The translations under genes were made by a program, and so were the position numbers. Shown here piece by piece: positions 37,417-48,945 of a stretch of DNA of 64,000 bases (its first letter is position 1; the number at the start of each line of letters is the position of its first letter). Below the pieces are notes generated by a model. The model did no database searches and was not told the DNA's origin. It was given only the letters and a program-made list of their open reading frames with translations. Origin of the DNA: Prunus persica (Eukaryota; Streptophyta; Magnoliopsida; Rosales; Rosaceae); NCBI RefSeq assembly GCF_000346465.2, contig NC_034016.1:339041-403040 (forward strand), in the 5' to 3' direction.

Positions 37417-38480
37417 TGCACATCAATCCAATCCACTGCTGAACGAAGAAAAAACAGAGAACAGAGTACCTGTACCGAACAAAACATAGACTTGAGTTGA
37501 GTTCCACTCTCTAAAAATATAAGAAAATGAAATTACATACATTTCACAGCTATGATTGTTGTAAACGGATTCCAATCCAAGTCAATGAATCAATCAGAAT
37601 ACAATATAAATAAATATATATACAAACATGTATAGCTTGCAGATTCAGCTACATGCAACTACATTTTGAAGCAGATGTGAAATGAGTTATCTTTAATGGA
37701 AAAAAAAAAATGAAGTGTTTAGATTGCAAGCTATACAATTAAGAGAAAACTTAATGGGTGAAATACCAAACCGAATTATCTAGTAGCTGTACAAATTGAT
37801 GAGAAAAAAAGAAGAAGAAAGATTGAGTAGACACCCATTTCGGTAAATTGAAATGGGAATTCTCCACCAAAAGAACCAAATTCACCTTCGCAGCCAAGCA
37901 AAACAACCTTTTGATCTCTTAAAGATACACTCTTTCACCAAAACTGATGGCGAAATGAGTAAAACAAACAAAGCCCATGAACTAAATTAAAATAGAAGAT
38001 GAAGCAACCCTTCATGCCAGCCTGGTTCTGTCTCTAAAATTCAAAAAATATCTTCTTTTTTTATTAGAAAAGAAAAGCAAAAAACTGCAATTATATAAAT
38101 GTAAGCAGATCTTAGTCTAAGTGGATAGACAATAATTCCAGCTTCAATTGGGGTAACCAAAGATGAGATCCAATTCAAAAAATACTATTAAAAAAAAACA
38201 AAGAAAAGCAAAATGTTCAAAAGAAACAAAGAATAAGAATCACATGCCGACCTTGCAGGTTGGTGAATCAGTCGGTATCGTATTGAAACGATCAACAAAT
38301 AAGAACAAAACAAAATCGGCAAAGCGGGGAAATTTTCGAGATTAGCGAAAGCAAATCAGAAATGCGAAGTCATCGTAGAAGAGCGAAAACAGAGCGTCAA
38401 TACGGCGTAGTTTAAGGAGATTGTTCGCTTTGCCTTGAGCGTCAAACGTCTTCCCCCTTTTTATATTCATCTTCATCGTC
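37417..38480 (-). promoter_or_regulatory. Leader and core promoter region of the SUN gene
   Basis: On the minus strand the motif ATATAAAAAG occurs at about 38456-38466 and would place a start near 38430. That implies a leader of about 1 kb, probably containing an intron I cannot delimit. The block around this TATA box and further upstream recurs at about 40780-41280 and 43590-44150. Confidence 0.45.
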
Positions 38481-39420
38481 GTCGTCACTGCCTGTGTCGC
38501 TTTCTTTTGTAACGGTTTTGCTTCGATTTGATTTCGCCGAATAGTTGTTTTTTGATAACAGTTATTTATTTATTTTGAAATTCAAACAAATTTTTTTTTT
38601 TACCCTTTGCCTTTTTCTAAATTGCAAGAATGGGGTTAATCTGTAAAAAGCATGTTTGGATGGTGGATTGAGGCTTTTGGTATTTCGGTTGGCTCTAGAA
38701 TTGGAGAAAAACTTCCCGGCCAATAATGCTATTTTACATGAAAGTGTTATCACGCTTATCATAATTTTATTAACCGGAATAACAAAATAGTGTTATTTCC
38801 GTTTCATAAAAGTGTCTCTCCTAAAATTGTTGGAGAAGTAGAGGAAGTTGTGTCACCTTACCCAAACAGCAACTATTTTGGGGATTGTAAAAAAAAAAAA
38901 AAGACCACCATTCATGGGAATTTTCAAAACTTGAGATGAGGAAATCCAGATTCTTATTGTAACTCAAAAAAATAAAATAACAAAAAAGAAACATCCTAAG
39001 CAAGCAAGCATATAGAAATGAAGAAAAAAGAATGAGGGAAGGACTGTTGGTACCTCTTTTTGTAAAAGCAGCTTTTACCTTGTGCATTAAGGCATACGAG
39101 CAATTCTGCCCAGTAAGAAAAGGAATTTCAGACTTTCTCAATGCCCACATTGGACAGGATACTGGGTATTTATAAAACTGACAAGGGCACTGAACCCTAC
39201 GACAAGTTAGAAATTCTAGATATTTTTTTTCTTTTCTGTTTTTGTGTATCACAATAAGCCAAAAAAATCGAAATAATTGAACCCTTTAAAAAATAATAAT
39301 AATAAAAATAAAAATCTTCCATGCAAGACAAGATGCTTGGATTCGTGCTTGATGAATTGTAGATTGCATTCCATTAGTGCAAAACTTACTATGTTTTTTT
39401 AAAATGGGAAATTAAATTTT
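38340..39420. repeat. SUN-promoter block, copy 1 (in place)
   Basis: This segment contains the putative SUN promoter and its upstream DNA. Recognisable pieces are AGAGCGTCAATACGGCGTAG, GATGGTGGATTGAGGC, TTTTACCTTGTGCATTAAGG and a terminal part around 39320-39380. All reappear in the same order at 40780-42730, and the first half again at 43590-44150. Confidence 0.75.
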
Positions 39421-39959
39421 AAAAAGCTTTTGCAAGTATTTGTCATGAGTGGATGACCAGGAGGATGAATGAAAATGTTTTGTTTTTGTCAGTGGAGTGA
39501 GCTGGAATCGCATGCACGTCATTGCCAACATCTAGTTAGTACGTGGCACTGTAGCACGTGGCAGTGCCAGTATGTTTCTTACACGTATGCATTGACAAAT
39601 AGACATGAGCTGTACCTGCCTTCTCTCTTAAGTCTAAAATACTACCGACGTGTCCAGCGGGCACAGCTCGAGCTTATCTTTGCTCACCACATATCACCAA
39701 ATTGTTGGTGATCATTTTTTACAACATAAAAACAAAACATCCGCATTTCATTCTTAATTATTGAATGAGTTTGATTTAATGTATTCGCCTTCACTCTCAC
39801 GTCTCAAAACTAAACTACGCTACTGCCGACTAAAACTACCGACATGTCCAGCGGCCAAAGCTCCTCTCCACATCGAGTATATTTTGTTATGAGATAAAGA
39901 CAATACATTATATTTATAATTTAGACACAAAGATCGAGCCAATAAAAAAAAAATAGTCA

Positions 39960-40210
39960 CAGAAGTTTGAAGGAAGTTAAGGTTCCACTCCAAAACCAAT
40001 TGGCAATGGGAGGAAAATTCTAACTCTTTATAAGCCCTTGCTAAGTTTCTCAACTTTCCAATGTGAGACTTTTTATCTTCACATTCTCACATGCCCCCAC
40101 ATGTGTGACGAATTTTCAAGCCTAACACATGGGCAACCTGGCTCTGATACCATAAAGAAAGTTGAGGTTTCACCCCATAACCAATTGGCAATAGGGAGAG
40201 TATACGAAAT
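39960..40210 (-). mobile_element. TRIM/LTR remnant in reverse orientation
   Basis: GGCTCTGATACCA at 40140-40152 is the reverse complement of an initiator Met-tRNA primer site. On both sides lie related segments (GGTTCCACTCCAAAACCAAT at about 39980 and GGTTTCACCCCATAACCAAT at about 40165), as expected for two terminal repeats around a tiny interior. The second repeat is cut short and no target duplication was found, so the element is decayed. Confidence 0.55.
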
Positions 40211-40619
40211 CGCAATAATGAGAATTTTTTTAACATAATAAGCATTTTGAACAAAAAAAAAAATGGTGATAAGCATAATCTTTTCATTATTAATTATCGA
40301 ATGAGTCGATTTAATGTATTTGCTTTATAAATCACACACACACAAAAACTTGATTTTTTATTATCAAAATGGTCTTTAAACTTATCCTAAAATTATATTT
40401 TGATCCTTTAATTAAATTGTTCGCTTAAATGCTACTTGAACTCTCTATTTCGTAATGTGATCGAACTAAGCTACCTCAAGGTCAAAATTAGTAATGTGAG
40501 TCTTTACAATGGACTTGAAGATCTTCCCAATAACTTACGCATTCTTAAATGATTTTCCTTTACTATAACTTAACATGCGTAATAGTTGCATAAAACATTT
40601 TCTGATGGGAACAAAACTA

Positions 40620-42730
40620 TATCCTTTTACTCATTTGATCTTTTATAACTGTTTAACCAGGGAATCTAATTTTGCTATGCTTTTGCAATTGACAGCCTTT
40701 GCACAATTTTAAAACCATCAAACTCAGTCACTCTCTGCATCTTGTCAGCACACCAAATTTTAAAGTTGTACCAATTCTTGAGGTTCAGAAATGTGAATTT
40801 ATCGTAAAAGAGGATAAATAGAGCGTCAATACGGTGTAGTTTAATGAGTTCGTCCGCATTTTTTTGTCATTTGACATGGAGGGAGGGGGAGAGTTTAGTC
40901 CATTTTTCCATTGTGGTGTCATCCCATGTGCAAGGAGATTGTCTGTATTGACTTGAGCGTTAAATGTCGTGCCCCTTTTTATATTCTTTCATCATACCCG
41001 TCATTGTGTGTCTCGCTTTCTCTTGTAATGATTTTGCTTCGATTTGATTTCGCCCAATAGTTGCTTTGCAAAAACGCTTTTTCTTTTCTTTCTTCTTGAA
41101 AATTTAACTGTTTTTTTTTCACCCTCTGCCTTTTTTTGCAAGAATGAAAATCTTGGGGCTAATTTGTGAAAAGCAGGTTTGGATGGTGGATTGAGGCTTT
41201 GGGTATGTCGGTTGGCTCTAGAATTGTTGGAGTACGAGAAGTTGTGTCTCTAGTCTTTCCCCAAACAGCAACTATTTTGGGGCTTCTGGTAATGATTTCC
41301 CCACTCCAATTTTATCTACTTACATTTCTTTTTTAGTTATAAAATATAGTGTAAGTAGATAAAAATCAACACTCCTTTTAAAAAAACCATTATTTAAAGA
41401 AATTATACAATAGTACTGTAATATCACGCGGCAATGATACATGGTATTACAGACGAATTTGACATGTGGGCAACAACTACAACAGAGAGAAGTAACGTTA
41501 ATTGGTGTTAACCTCACTGTCTGAGAAACTTCTGGTACCCACCTTCCCAGTTTTTACCATCATCGAAGACAACCATTGCCATTTCTGCAGGATTTTTTGA
41601 AAAGCAGTCATGTTGCTTCTTCACAAAGCTGATGAAGAATTAACCCAAAAAATGGGTCAGCAGTGACTCTATCTGTTAACTTGTTTTTATATGAGGGATA
41701 CTGACGTTAGATGAGGAAACTTCGCGGATATGTTCGCTGACTTGACGATTAGTGTTGTTGTTGATGCCTCCGGATCTTCATATTCCTCTTATACAGTGCT
41801 AGTCAAATGTGAAGTGGTTGTATAATTTCTCCACTATTTATGGGAATTTGGGAATTTTCAGGACTTGAGATGAGGAGATTTCAATCCTATTTTTATTATA
41901 AATCATAAAAAAGAAACATCCTCTTTTCTATTACAACTATGGCACAAAATCAAAGCTTATAGAAATCAACAAACAGTGTGTGAATCAATTTATAAAAATG
42001 TGCAAAGGATTGTTGGTAGCTCTTTTTGTAAATGCAGCTTTTACCTTGTGCATTAAGGCATACGGGCTGCCCAGCAAGAAAAAAAAAAATTCTGACTTTC
42101 AATGGGCACATTGGGCAGGATAAGAGGTATTTACTGTTTATATAGCGAAGGGTTTTAATAAAAGCTAGCAATTGTAGATATTTTTGTCCTTCTATTTTTT
42201 CGTGTATCACAATAAGAATGTGAATATAAGAATTCGACCTTATTTATATTTTAAATCACTCAAAGCTGCTATGTTGCATATACAACTGAAATCCCATGAA
42301 TTTGATAGCAAGAGTTGAATGCCTTATAATCTTTATATTTTGGAAAATATACTGAGACTTTCCGATTAGTTAAAGAGACAACCCTTGTTAACGGGGCCTA
42401 ACTTAGTGAAAAAAGACATTGACTTGTAGACTAATGGTCTCAAATTCGAACTCTTATAACGTTAGTGTGTGTGAGAAAACCCCCACCCCCGCTAACTTTG
42501 GCACAGAGAGAGAGATCTTCCAATATTTTAGGAATTTTAACATACATCCCAATCAACCAGCTTTTGCTTGTAAAAAAAGAAAAAAACTATTGAAATAGAA
42601 ATAGCAACCTTCCTTGAAATAAAATGAACTAGCTAATAACCTTTCCATGCTAGACATGATGCTTGGCTTCGTGCTTTATGAATTGCAGATTCCTTTCCAT
42701 TGTTGCAATAGTTAATAAAAGAATAGAAAA
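40620..42730. repeat. SUN-promoter block, copy 2
   Basis: Diverged direct copy of 38340-39420 with extra sequence inserted in the middle (about 41290-41950). It retains AGAGCGTCAATACGGTGTAG, GATGGTGGATTGAGGC, and TTTTACCTTGTGCATTAAGG. No SUN coding sequence accompanies it, so only regulatory-side DNA was duplicated. Confidence 0.75.
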
Positions 42731-42954
42731 AGCTTTTATTGTGTCGCTTAAGTTATATAGGAATTCTTGAACCCAAGAGTTAAGAATAACAAGTTCTTAG
42801 TCACCATCAAACAGCCCCCCCAACTAGTCGTATGGGGTGCTTGTGGTAAGTTGCCTTGGATATGAGGAATTCCTAAAAAACGGCAAAGTCTGGTAATTTT
42901 TTTCATTATTACGTACTATGTTTGTTTGAAATGTTGAATTAAATATATTTTATA

Positions 42955-43180
42955 ATAAAATCAAAATTACAAAACTATAAATTCATGCTTCTCCAAAACA
43001 ATAGACCAAGGAGGATCTGCAAAGCGAGGAAACCAGCTTATCCACGTTAATGCATATGGGTTAGCACAACAGTAGAGAATTGTGGGTCAAACACTCCCCT
43101 CATTCCAAAGTGCACTCGAGTTTGATTCATGTATGAGACAATCTTAAGACAACCCAATATAATACTCCCTCTCTCTAACG
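42955..43180 (-). pseudogene. Degenerate copy of the membrane-protein-like fragment
   Basis: Diverged copy of 44929-45174. On the minus strand it still reads like LKIVSYMNQTRVHFGMRG before frame breaks and a stop. It lacks the segment corresponding to about 44960-44990. Confidence 0.6.
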
Positions 43181-43398
43181 AATGAGGAAAAAAAAAATCA
43201 GCTTTTTGCTGGGATTCGTAATCTCGCTAGAACTGAGACTGACTGGATTATAAGTAATCCAATCCAAGATGATTTGGGGCACCATACAAAGGAGTAGGAT
43301 TGTGGATTCAATACAGTGTTTTTATCCAGACCACCAAACGGGTTCGTTCAGATCCGAAATAAACAGAGGAAATGAAAAATTGAAGATTAAATAAATAG

Positions 43399-43465
43399 TA
43401 TAGCCGAGCGGCTATACCTTTTAAATATATTATTCCACAAGTATAGCCGGATGGCTATATTCCTT
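43399..43465. repeat. Palindrome array, first cluster (two units)
   Basis: Two units of the palindrome family TATAGCCG-NN-CGGCTATA lie at about 43399 and 43441, separated by AT-rich sequence containing TTTTAAATATATTATTCCAC. The same linker accompanies units in the larger cluster at 45313-46252. Confidence 0.85.
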
Positions 43466-43479
43466 TTTCTTTTCAATAA

Positions 43480-44300
43480 TCATTTGATCTTTTATAACTG
43501 TTTAACCAGGGAATCTAATTTTGCTATGCTTTTGCTCTTGCAAGTGACAGCCTTTACACAATTTTAAAACCATCAAACTCAGTCACTCTCTGCATCTTGT
43601 CAGCACACCAAACTTTAAAGTTGTGCCAATTCTTGAGGGTCAGAAATGTGAACTTATCACAGAAGAGGGTAAACAGAGTGTCAATATTGCGTAGTTTAAG
43701 GAGTTTGTCCGTATTTTTTTTTGTCATTCGACATAGAGGGAAGGGGGAGAGTTTGGCCTACTTTTCCACTGTGGTGTCATCCGATGTGCAAGGAGATTGT
43801 CAGCATTGACTTGAGCGTTAAATGCCGTCCCCCCTTTTTATTTTCTTTCATCATTCCCATCATTGTGTGTCTCATTTTCTCTTGTAATGATTTTGTTTCG
43901 ATTTGATTTTGCCCAATAGTTGCTTTGCAAAAACACTTTCTTTTTTTTTTTTGAAAATTTAACTGTGTTTTTTTTCTTCACCCTCTGCCTTTTTTGCAAG
44001 AATGAAAATCTTGGGGCTAATTTGTGAAAAGCAGGTTTGGATGGTGGATTGAGACTTTTGGTATGTTGGTTGGCTCTAGAATTGTTGGAGTACAGGAAGT
44101 TGTCTCTAGTCTTTCCTCAAACAGCAACTATTTTGGGGCTTCTAAAAGGACCACTATTGGGAGAAATTATACAATAGTACTGTAGTATCACGCGGCAATG
44201 ATACTACAAGATCTTTTGAAAAGCAGTCACGTTGCTTCTTCACAAAGCTGATGAAGAATTAACCCAAAAACGGGTCATCAGTGACTCTATCTGTTAAAAA
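43480..44300. repeat. SUN-promoter block, copy 3
   Basis: Closer to copy 2 than to copy 1. It starts with CTTTTATAACTGTTTAACCA, also at about 40650. It runs through GATGGTGGATTGAGAC to AGCTGATGAAGAATTAACCC, also at about 41625. A fourth scrap of the last part lies at about 46510-46640. The core TATA motif region is present but altered. Confidence 0.75.
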
Positions 44301-44329
44301 AGCAGTCAGCGAGATGTTTTTTTTTTTTT

Positions 44330-44870
44330 TAAAAAAAAATTTAATTTATTTTATAATTAAAAAAGATAATGGGTAGTTGTGTTCCATAAAAATAGGATCC
44401 ATTATCTGATTTTTCTTTTAATTTTAATTTTTTTAATATAAAAAAGTGTGAATTTACCATATTATCCTCATTTAATTAATAATTTCAATTCTTAATGTTT
44501 GCAACCAAGGGCATTTTCTGGTATTTTGAATGTTTCACTATTATCTGTCTTTTGTTTTATATCTACTAGCCCCTCACGCATGTGCCAATTGGTTTTATTT
44601 TTTATTTTTTATTTTATTTTATTTTTAGAATTAAGAAAAGATAACATGGATAGTTATGTTCCATAAAAGTAGGACTTATTATCTGATTTTGTTTTTATTT
44701 TTATTTTTTTAAATATAAAACATGTGAATTTACCATATTATCCCAATTTAATTAAAATTTCAATTCTTAATGTTTGAAATAACCAAGAGCATTTTTTGGT
44801 ATTTTGAATATTTCACTATTTTTCTGCCTTTTGCTTTATATATATAGATATAGATGAAATTAAAAAAAAA
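44330..44870. repeat. AT-rich tandem duplicate with an inverted copy at 51480-51730
   Basis: Two diverged copies (about 44330-44590 and 44600-44870) share GTTCCATAAAA-TAGGA, GAATTTACCATATTATCC and TTTCAATTCTTAATGTTTG. A third copy lies inverted at about 51480-51730. The family looks like a non-coding mobile repeat. Ends and target duplications could not be fixed. Confidence 0.65.
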
Positions 44871-44928
44871 TTTTGTCGAATAGAAAAAATATACTTTCTA
44901 ATAAAATCAAATTTACAAAACTATAAAT

Positions 44929-45174
44929 TCATGCTTCTCCAAAACCACCAGTCAAAAAAGTGGCTGGAAAGACAAAAAGGGCATCCAAAACAACAGACCA
45001 AGGAGGATCCGCCAAGCGAGGAAACCAGCTTATCCAAGTTAATGCATATGGGATAGCACAATAGTAGAATAGTGGGTCAAACGCTCCCCTCCTTCCAAAG
45101 TGCACTCGAATTGGATTCACGTAGGAGATGATCTTAAGATAATCCAATATAGTACTCCCCCTCCCTTTAAGCAA
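44929..45174 (-). pseudogene. Coding-like fragment of a hydrophobic protein, unidentified
   Basis: An 81-codon open frame on the minus strand with protein-like composition: hydrophobic segments, tryptophans, and phrases such as NPIRVHFGRRGAFDPLFYYC and ALTWISWFPRLADPPWSVVL. The stop follows FPATFLTGGFGEA. A diverged, broken copy at 42955-43180 keeps the same frame in part. I do not recognise the family. It could be a single exon captured with surrounding repeats; no splice partners were seen. Confidence 0.45.
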
Positions 45175-45312
45175 TTAACTTTTCTTAGTGTACTACCTCC
45201 TCTCACAAAAGAAAAGGGTAGCACGGTAGAGTGAGAAAAGAGAGAGAGTTGTGATGGCCAAGGCTTGGATCCGAAATAAATAGAGGAAATGAAAAATTAA
45301 AGATTAAACAAA

Positions 45313-46252
45313 TAGTATAGCCCTGCGGCTATACCTTTTAAATATATTATTCCACCCGTATAGCCGGACGGCTATACTCCTTTTTTCTTAAAATAAATAG
45401 ATTTTTAATTTTTTGAAATAAATAGTACAGCCGAGCCGTTATACTCTTTTTTTATTTTTTATTTCTTAAATAAATAGTATAGCCGAACGGCTATACGGTT
45501 TAAATATTATTTATCCCCTTTTGATTTTTTTTTTTTCATTTTCCAAAGTTGTTACAAGTATAAAGAAATAGCATTTTCCCGATTTATACTCGTATTATAC
45601 ATTTAAGTATGTATTTTTTAATAATACTTCTGTTTTCCGTACATTGCTAGCACTCAATAAAATATGTATTTTTTATTATAAAAAAAGCAAACATACAATA
45701 CAAATATTATACACATACGTACATATTTTTCATGTTTAATACACGTATTACTTTCCATAACATAAACAAAATTCAAGTCTTATACTCGTTAAATAACATA
45801 TTTAAAATATAATCTTATAGCCGTGAATTGTACTACTTTTTTATTTTCATTTTAACAATTAGTATAGCCGTGGAGTAATACTGGTTTCCATTTATTTATT
45901 TTTAATACTTAGTATAGCCGCGCGGCTACACTCCTTTTTTTATTTCTTAAATAAATAGTATAGCCAGAAGGCTATACCGGTTAAATATATTATTCCACAA
46001 GTATCGCCGGGCGGCTATACTCTTTTTCCTTTCAATAATTAGTATAGCCGGCAGCGGGACTCTTTTTATTTTTAATTTTTTAAAATAAATAGTACCTCCG
46101 CACGGCTATACCCTTTTTTCTTAAAATAAATTGTATAGCTGTACGGCTATACGGGTTTATATTTTTAATTTTTTGAAATAAGTAGTACAGCCGCGCGGCT
46201 ATACCTCTTTTTATTGTTTATTTCTTATATAGCCGAACGGCTATACGGTTTA
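45313..46252. repeat. Palindrome array, main cluster (TATAGCCG-NN-CGGCTATA family)
   Basis: About fourteen units, some perfect and some with one damaged arm. Starts are near 45313, 45358, 45426, 45476, 45820, 45861, 45912, 45957, 46000, 46041, 46092, 46131, 46184 and 46228. Spacing is mostly 39-53 bases (one 68), with AT-rich linkers such as TTTTTTATTTCTTAAATAAA. The central dinucleotide varies between units (TG, GA, AA, CG, GG, TA). About 340 bases of AT-rich DNA with ATACGTA-like motifs split the cluster (45490-45820), and similar DNA recurs at 46260-46500. No coding potential. Confidence 0.85.
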
Positions 46253-46639
46253 AATATTATTTATCCCCTTTGATTTTTTTTTTTCCTTTTTCAAAGTTAT
46301 TACACATATAAGGATTTGCATTTTCCCAATTTTTCAATAATACATGCATTTTCTGTACATTGCTTAAGGACTTGGTAAAATACATATTTAAAAAAAAAGA
46401 AGCAAATGTATAATACACATATTGTACGCGTACATATGTATTTTTCTTGTTTAATACATGTATCACTTTCCATAACACACAAAAAATTCAAGTATTATGC
46501 TCGTTAAATATCGTTTGAGAAATTTCTTGTACCCACCTCCTCAGGTTTTACCATCATTGACGACAACCATTACCATTTCTGCAAGATTATTTGAAAAGCA
46601 GTCATGTTGCTTCTTCACAAAGCTGATGAAGAATTTGAT

Positions 46640-47516
46640 AGAAAAATATAATATTTATATTTAATTTTTTAATAATTGAATAGAAATTAAATTGTGGGAC
46701 TCGTGACTTTAAGTACATGACTTTTACGAATTGGTATGTATCCATTGGGAATAGTCATGTTCTTAACCGAGGAAAAATAAAATATTATTTATTTTGTTTG
46801 TAAAATAATAATACTTTATGTGATAAATTGCATTGTTTCATATATGAAAAGTTGCATTGTTTCATTGCACTTCTTGGCTTAAGTTGCATTGTTTCATAAT
46901 AAATGAAACATTGCACTTCTTGGCTTATGATTGCAACATGAAAAGACACATTTGTTGATATTTTTCAGTCACATCTTTTCTGAATAGAGTCCTTGTTGCC
47001 TATAAATAGAGAAGATCCTACAACATTTCATTCATCCAATTGTCATCCAACAATAGTAGTTTTTAGAGCATTCATAGCATTATATTTTTAGAAATATAAT
47101 GAGTTACTAAGAGAGAATTCATACGCAAGTTTGAGTTCGCTTTTCTTGGGGATTGTAGTGCTACTTCAACAAGAAGTCGATCGTTGTATCCTGGGAGACG
47201 TTTGCTAAGCAAATCCTAAAAGCACATGTGAGGATGCAATTTCATCTTAAGGAGATAGAACCAAGTTCTAGACTCGATCATCTGTAAAGTATTCTAGACT
47301 TGATCAATGACACCAAAATTTGACTATGTGGTGTGTTCGATTGAAGCATCAAAAGATCTTGATAATCTCTCTATTGATGAGCTACAAAGCAGTCTTCTGG
47401 TACATGAACAACGGATGAATGGCCATGCAATGGAAGAACAAGCATGGAAGGTGGCCATGCAAAAGATCTTGTATTCATATCATATGATTTTGGATTTAAT
47501 TAAATTTGCATTTTGA
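46640..47516 (+). mobile_element. Copia-type retrotransposon relic with gag fragment
   Basis: The left part looks like an LTR: TATAAATAGAGAAG at about 47000 and a U5-like stretch with CGTTGTATCCTGGGAGACG at about 47183-47201. It is followed directly by an open frame (47307-47516) reading TPKFDYVVCSIEASKDLDNL and SLLVHEQRMNGHAMEEQA, typical of the Copia gag polypeptide. The rest of gag and all of pol are missing, so the element is internally deleted. Confidence 0.7.
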
Positions 47517-47749
47517 ATTCTGTTAAGATTGAATTTTGATTTATTTCTCTTCGAATTTGGATGGTTCAGTCCAACTACGGCGGTTGGGTTCTTTTATGTG
47601 TGTGCATCGATGGAGAGAGAGGGAAAGAGACGCATAGAGAGAAAGGAAGAGAAAGAGAAAGAGATGACTGGGTTTTGTGTTTGCAGCAACAGAGACAGAG
47701 GGAAAGAGATGGGGAGAGAGAGGAAGAGAGAGAGAGAGAGAGAGTTGGG

Positions 47750-48130
47750 ATGAAGAGGAATGGTGTGGGGTTGAAGGGAGAAGTCGAGGGACGTTTGAGT
47801 GGGTTTGTTTTAAATTTGTTTTAATTTTTATATTATTTTATTGTTTTATATATATGATTTTATGGTTTTTAAATAATTTAAGAAATCAAGATTTTTTTAT
47901 TTTAGTTTTTTAGCCCACGTGGCGTCCACATAAAAATAAAAATCTGACATATACTTGACACGTAAGCATTTAACGGAAAAACTGACAGATTCACTAATGG
48001 AGGGTGTATTTTGAAAGGTTCCGTGAAGTTTGTGTATTGTGTACTCGTCAAACTGGTCAATAAATATTGGGTATGAGTTTGTAATAACCCCCATAATTTG
48101 GGGGGTTTACGGGTAGTTCATTCAAATCGA
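47750..48130. repeat. Direct repeat A, left copy
   Basis: Matches 49855-50215 with scattered changes. Shared pieces include TTTAAATAATTTAAGAAATC, ACGTGGCGTCCAC, GACAGATTCACTAATGGAGG and ATAATTTGGGGGGTTTA. A GA-rich stretch (about 47607-47750) precedes it. Confidence 0.8.
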
Positions 48131-48749
48131 GCTAGAATATAAGGCTTTATCTCTTTTTTTTTTCCCTTTTTTTTTTACCCTAGTTCAAAACGACTTCATT
48201 TTGGCTAGGGACTTTTGAAAAAAAAAGTATGTAGGCTGTGCTGCGTGCAACATCCCTGCAACACAACAACACAGAAAACAAAAAAGAGTTTTGCTGAGGC
48301 ATTTCCTCAAGCCGATTGTGGGCACTTCCATGGCAAAGCTGAGGGGCAAATTCCACCACCTACAAAGCTCTTTCCGACGAGGGGAGGTACATTTGCATCT
48401 CCTTACGCCCCTGTAGGTTCGCCAATGGCTGGGATAAAAGGGAATGGTGAAAATGGTACTTAGGTGACGAGGGGTAAACTTAAAAGATATTCAACCAAGA
48501 ACGCAACAAACTTCACACACTCTAGACCTTGACCAAATACTCTTATGACTAGTCAACTGTCAGATATGAATTATACCAAATAATAACATACACAGAGCAT
48601 ACGAAGATGTACCTACAAGCCTAGAGAATTACTAGTGACAACCTAGGCACTCAAAAGGACCTGTCAATCTAGGCATCCCCTGTGCTAGCAACAACTATGG
48701 TGAAAGTGTGTGAAGACAACATAATCAAGCAAACACCAAACAACAGATA

Positions 48750-48945
48750 ATGATGACTAGTCAACTACAAGGATACAAACCCATAATTCATACGATGATT
48801 AGTCAACCACTAAGAACACAAACTCAGAATTCATATGATGACTAGTCAACCACAATTCATACAATGACTAGTCAACCACCAAGAACACAAACCCATAATT
48901 TATACGATGACTAGTCAACCACCAACAAGAACACAAACCCAGAAA
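48750..48945. repeat. Minisatellite with ACTAGTCAACCAC core
   Basis: Five imperfect units built around GATGACTAGTCAACCACCAA followed by GAACACAAACCCATAATTCA, length about 30-50 bases each. One unit is shortened. Isolated ACTAGTCAACTG motifs also occur at about 48548. Confidence 0.8.

Noticed and set aside
38821..39252. 143-codon minus-strand frame upstream of the SUN gene
   Set aside because: It lies within the duplicated promoter block; the matching frame at 41950-42210 is shorter and differs by frame breaks, so neither seems to be under protein-level selection.
43399..46252. CRISPR-like interpretation of the palindrome array
   Set aside because: The host is a plant nucleus, and the units have variable linkers that are not unique spacers of constant length; the pattern is satellite-like instead.
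47529..47824. Overlapping frames rich in Arg and Glu
   Set aside because: They are translations of GA-rich simple sequence, not genes.
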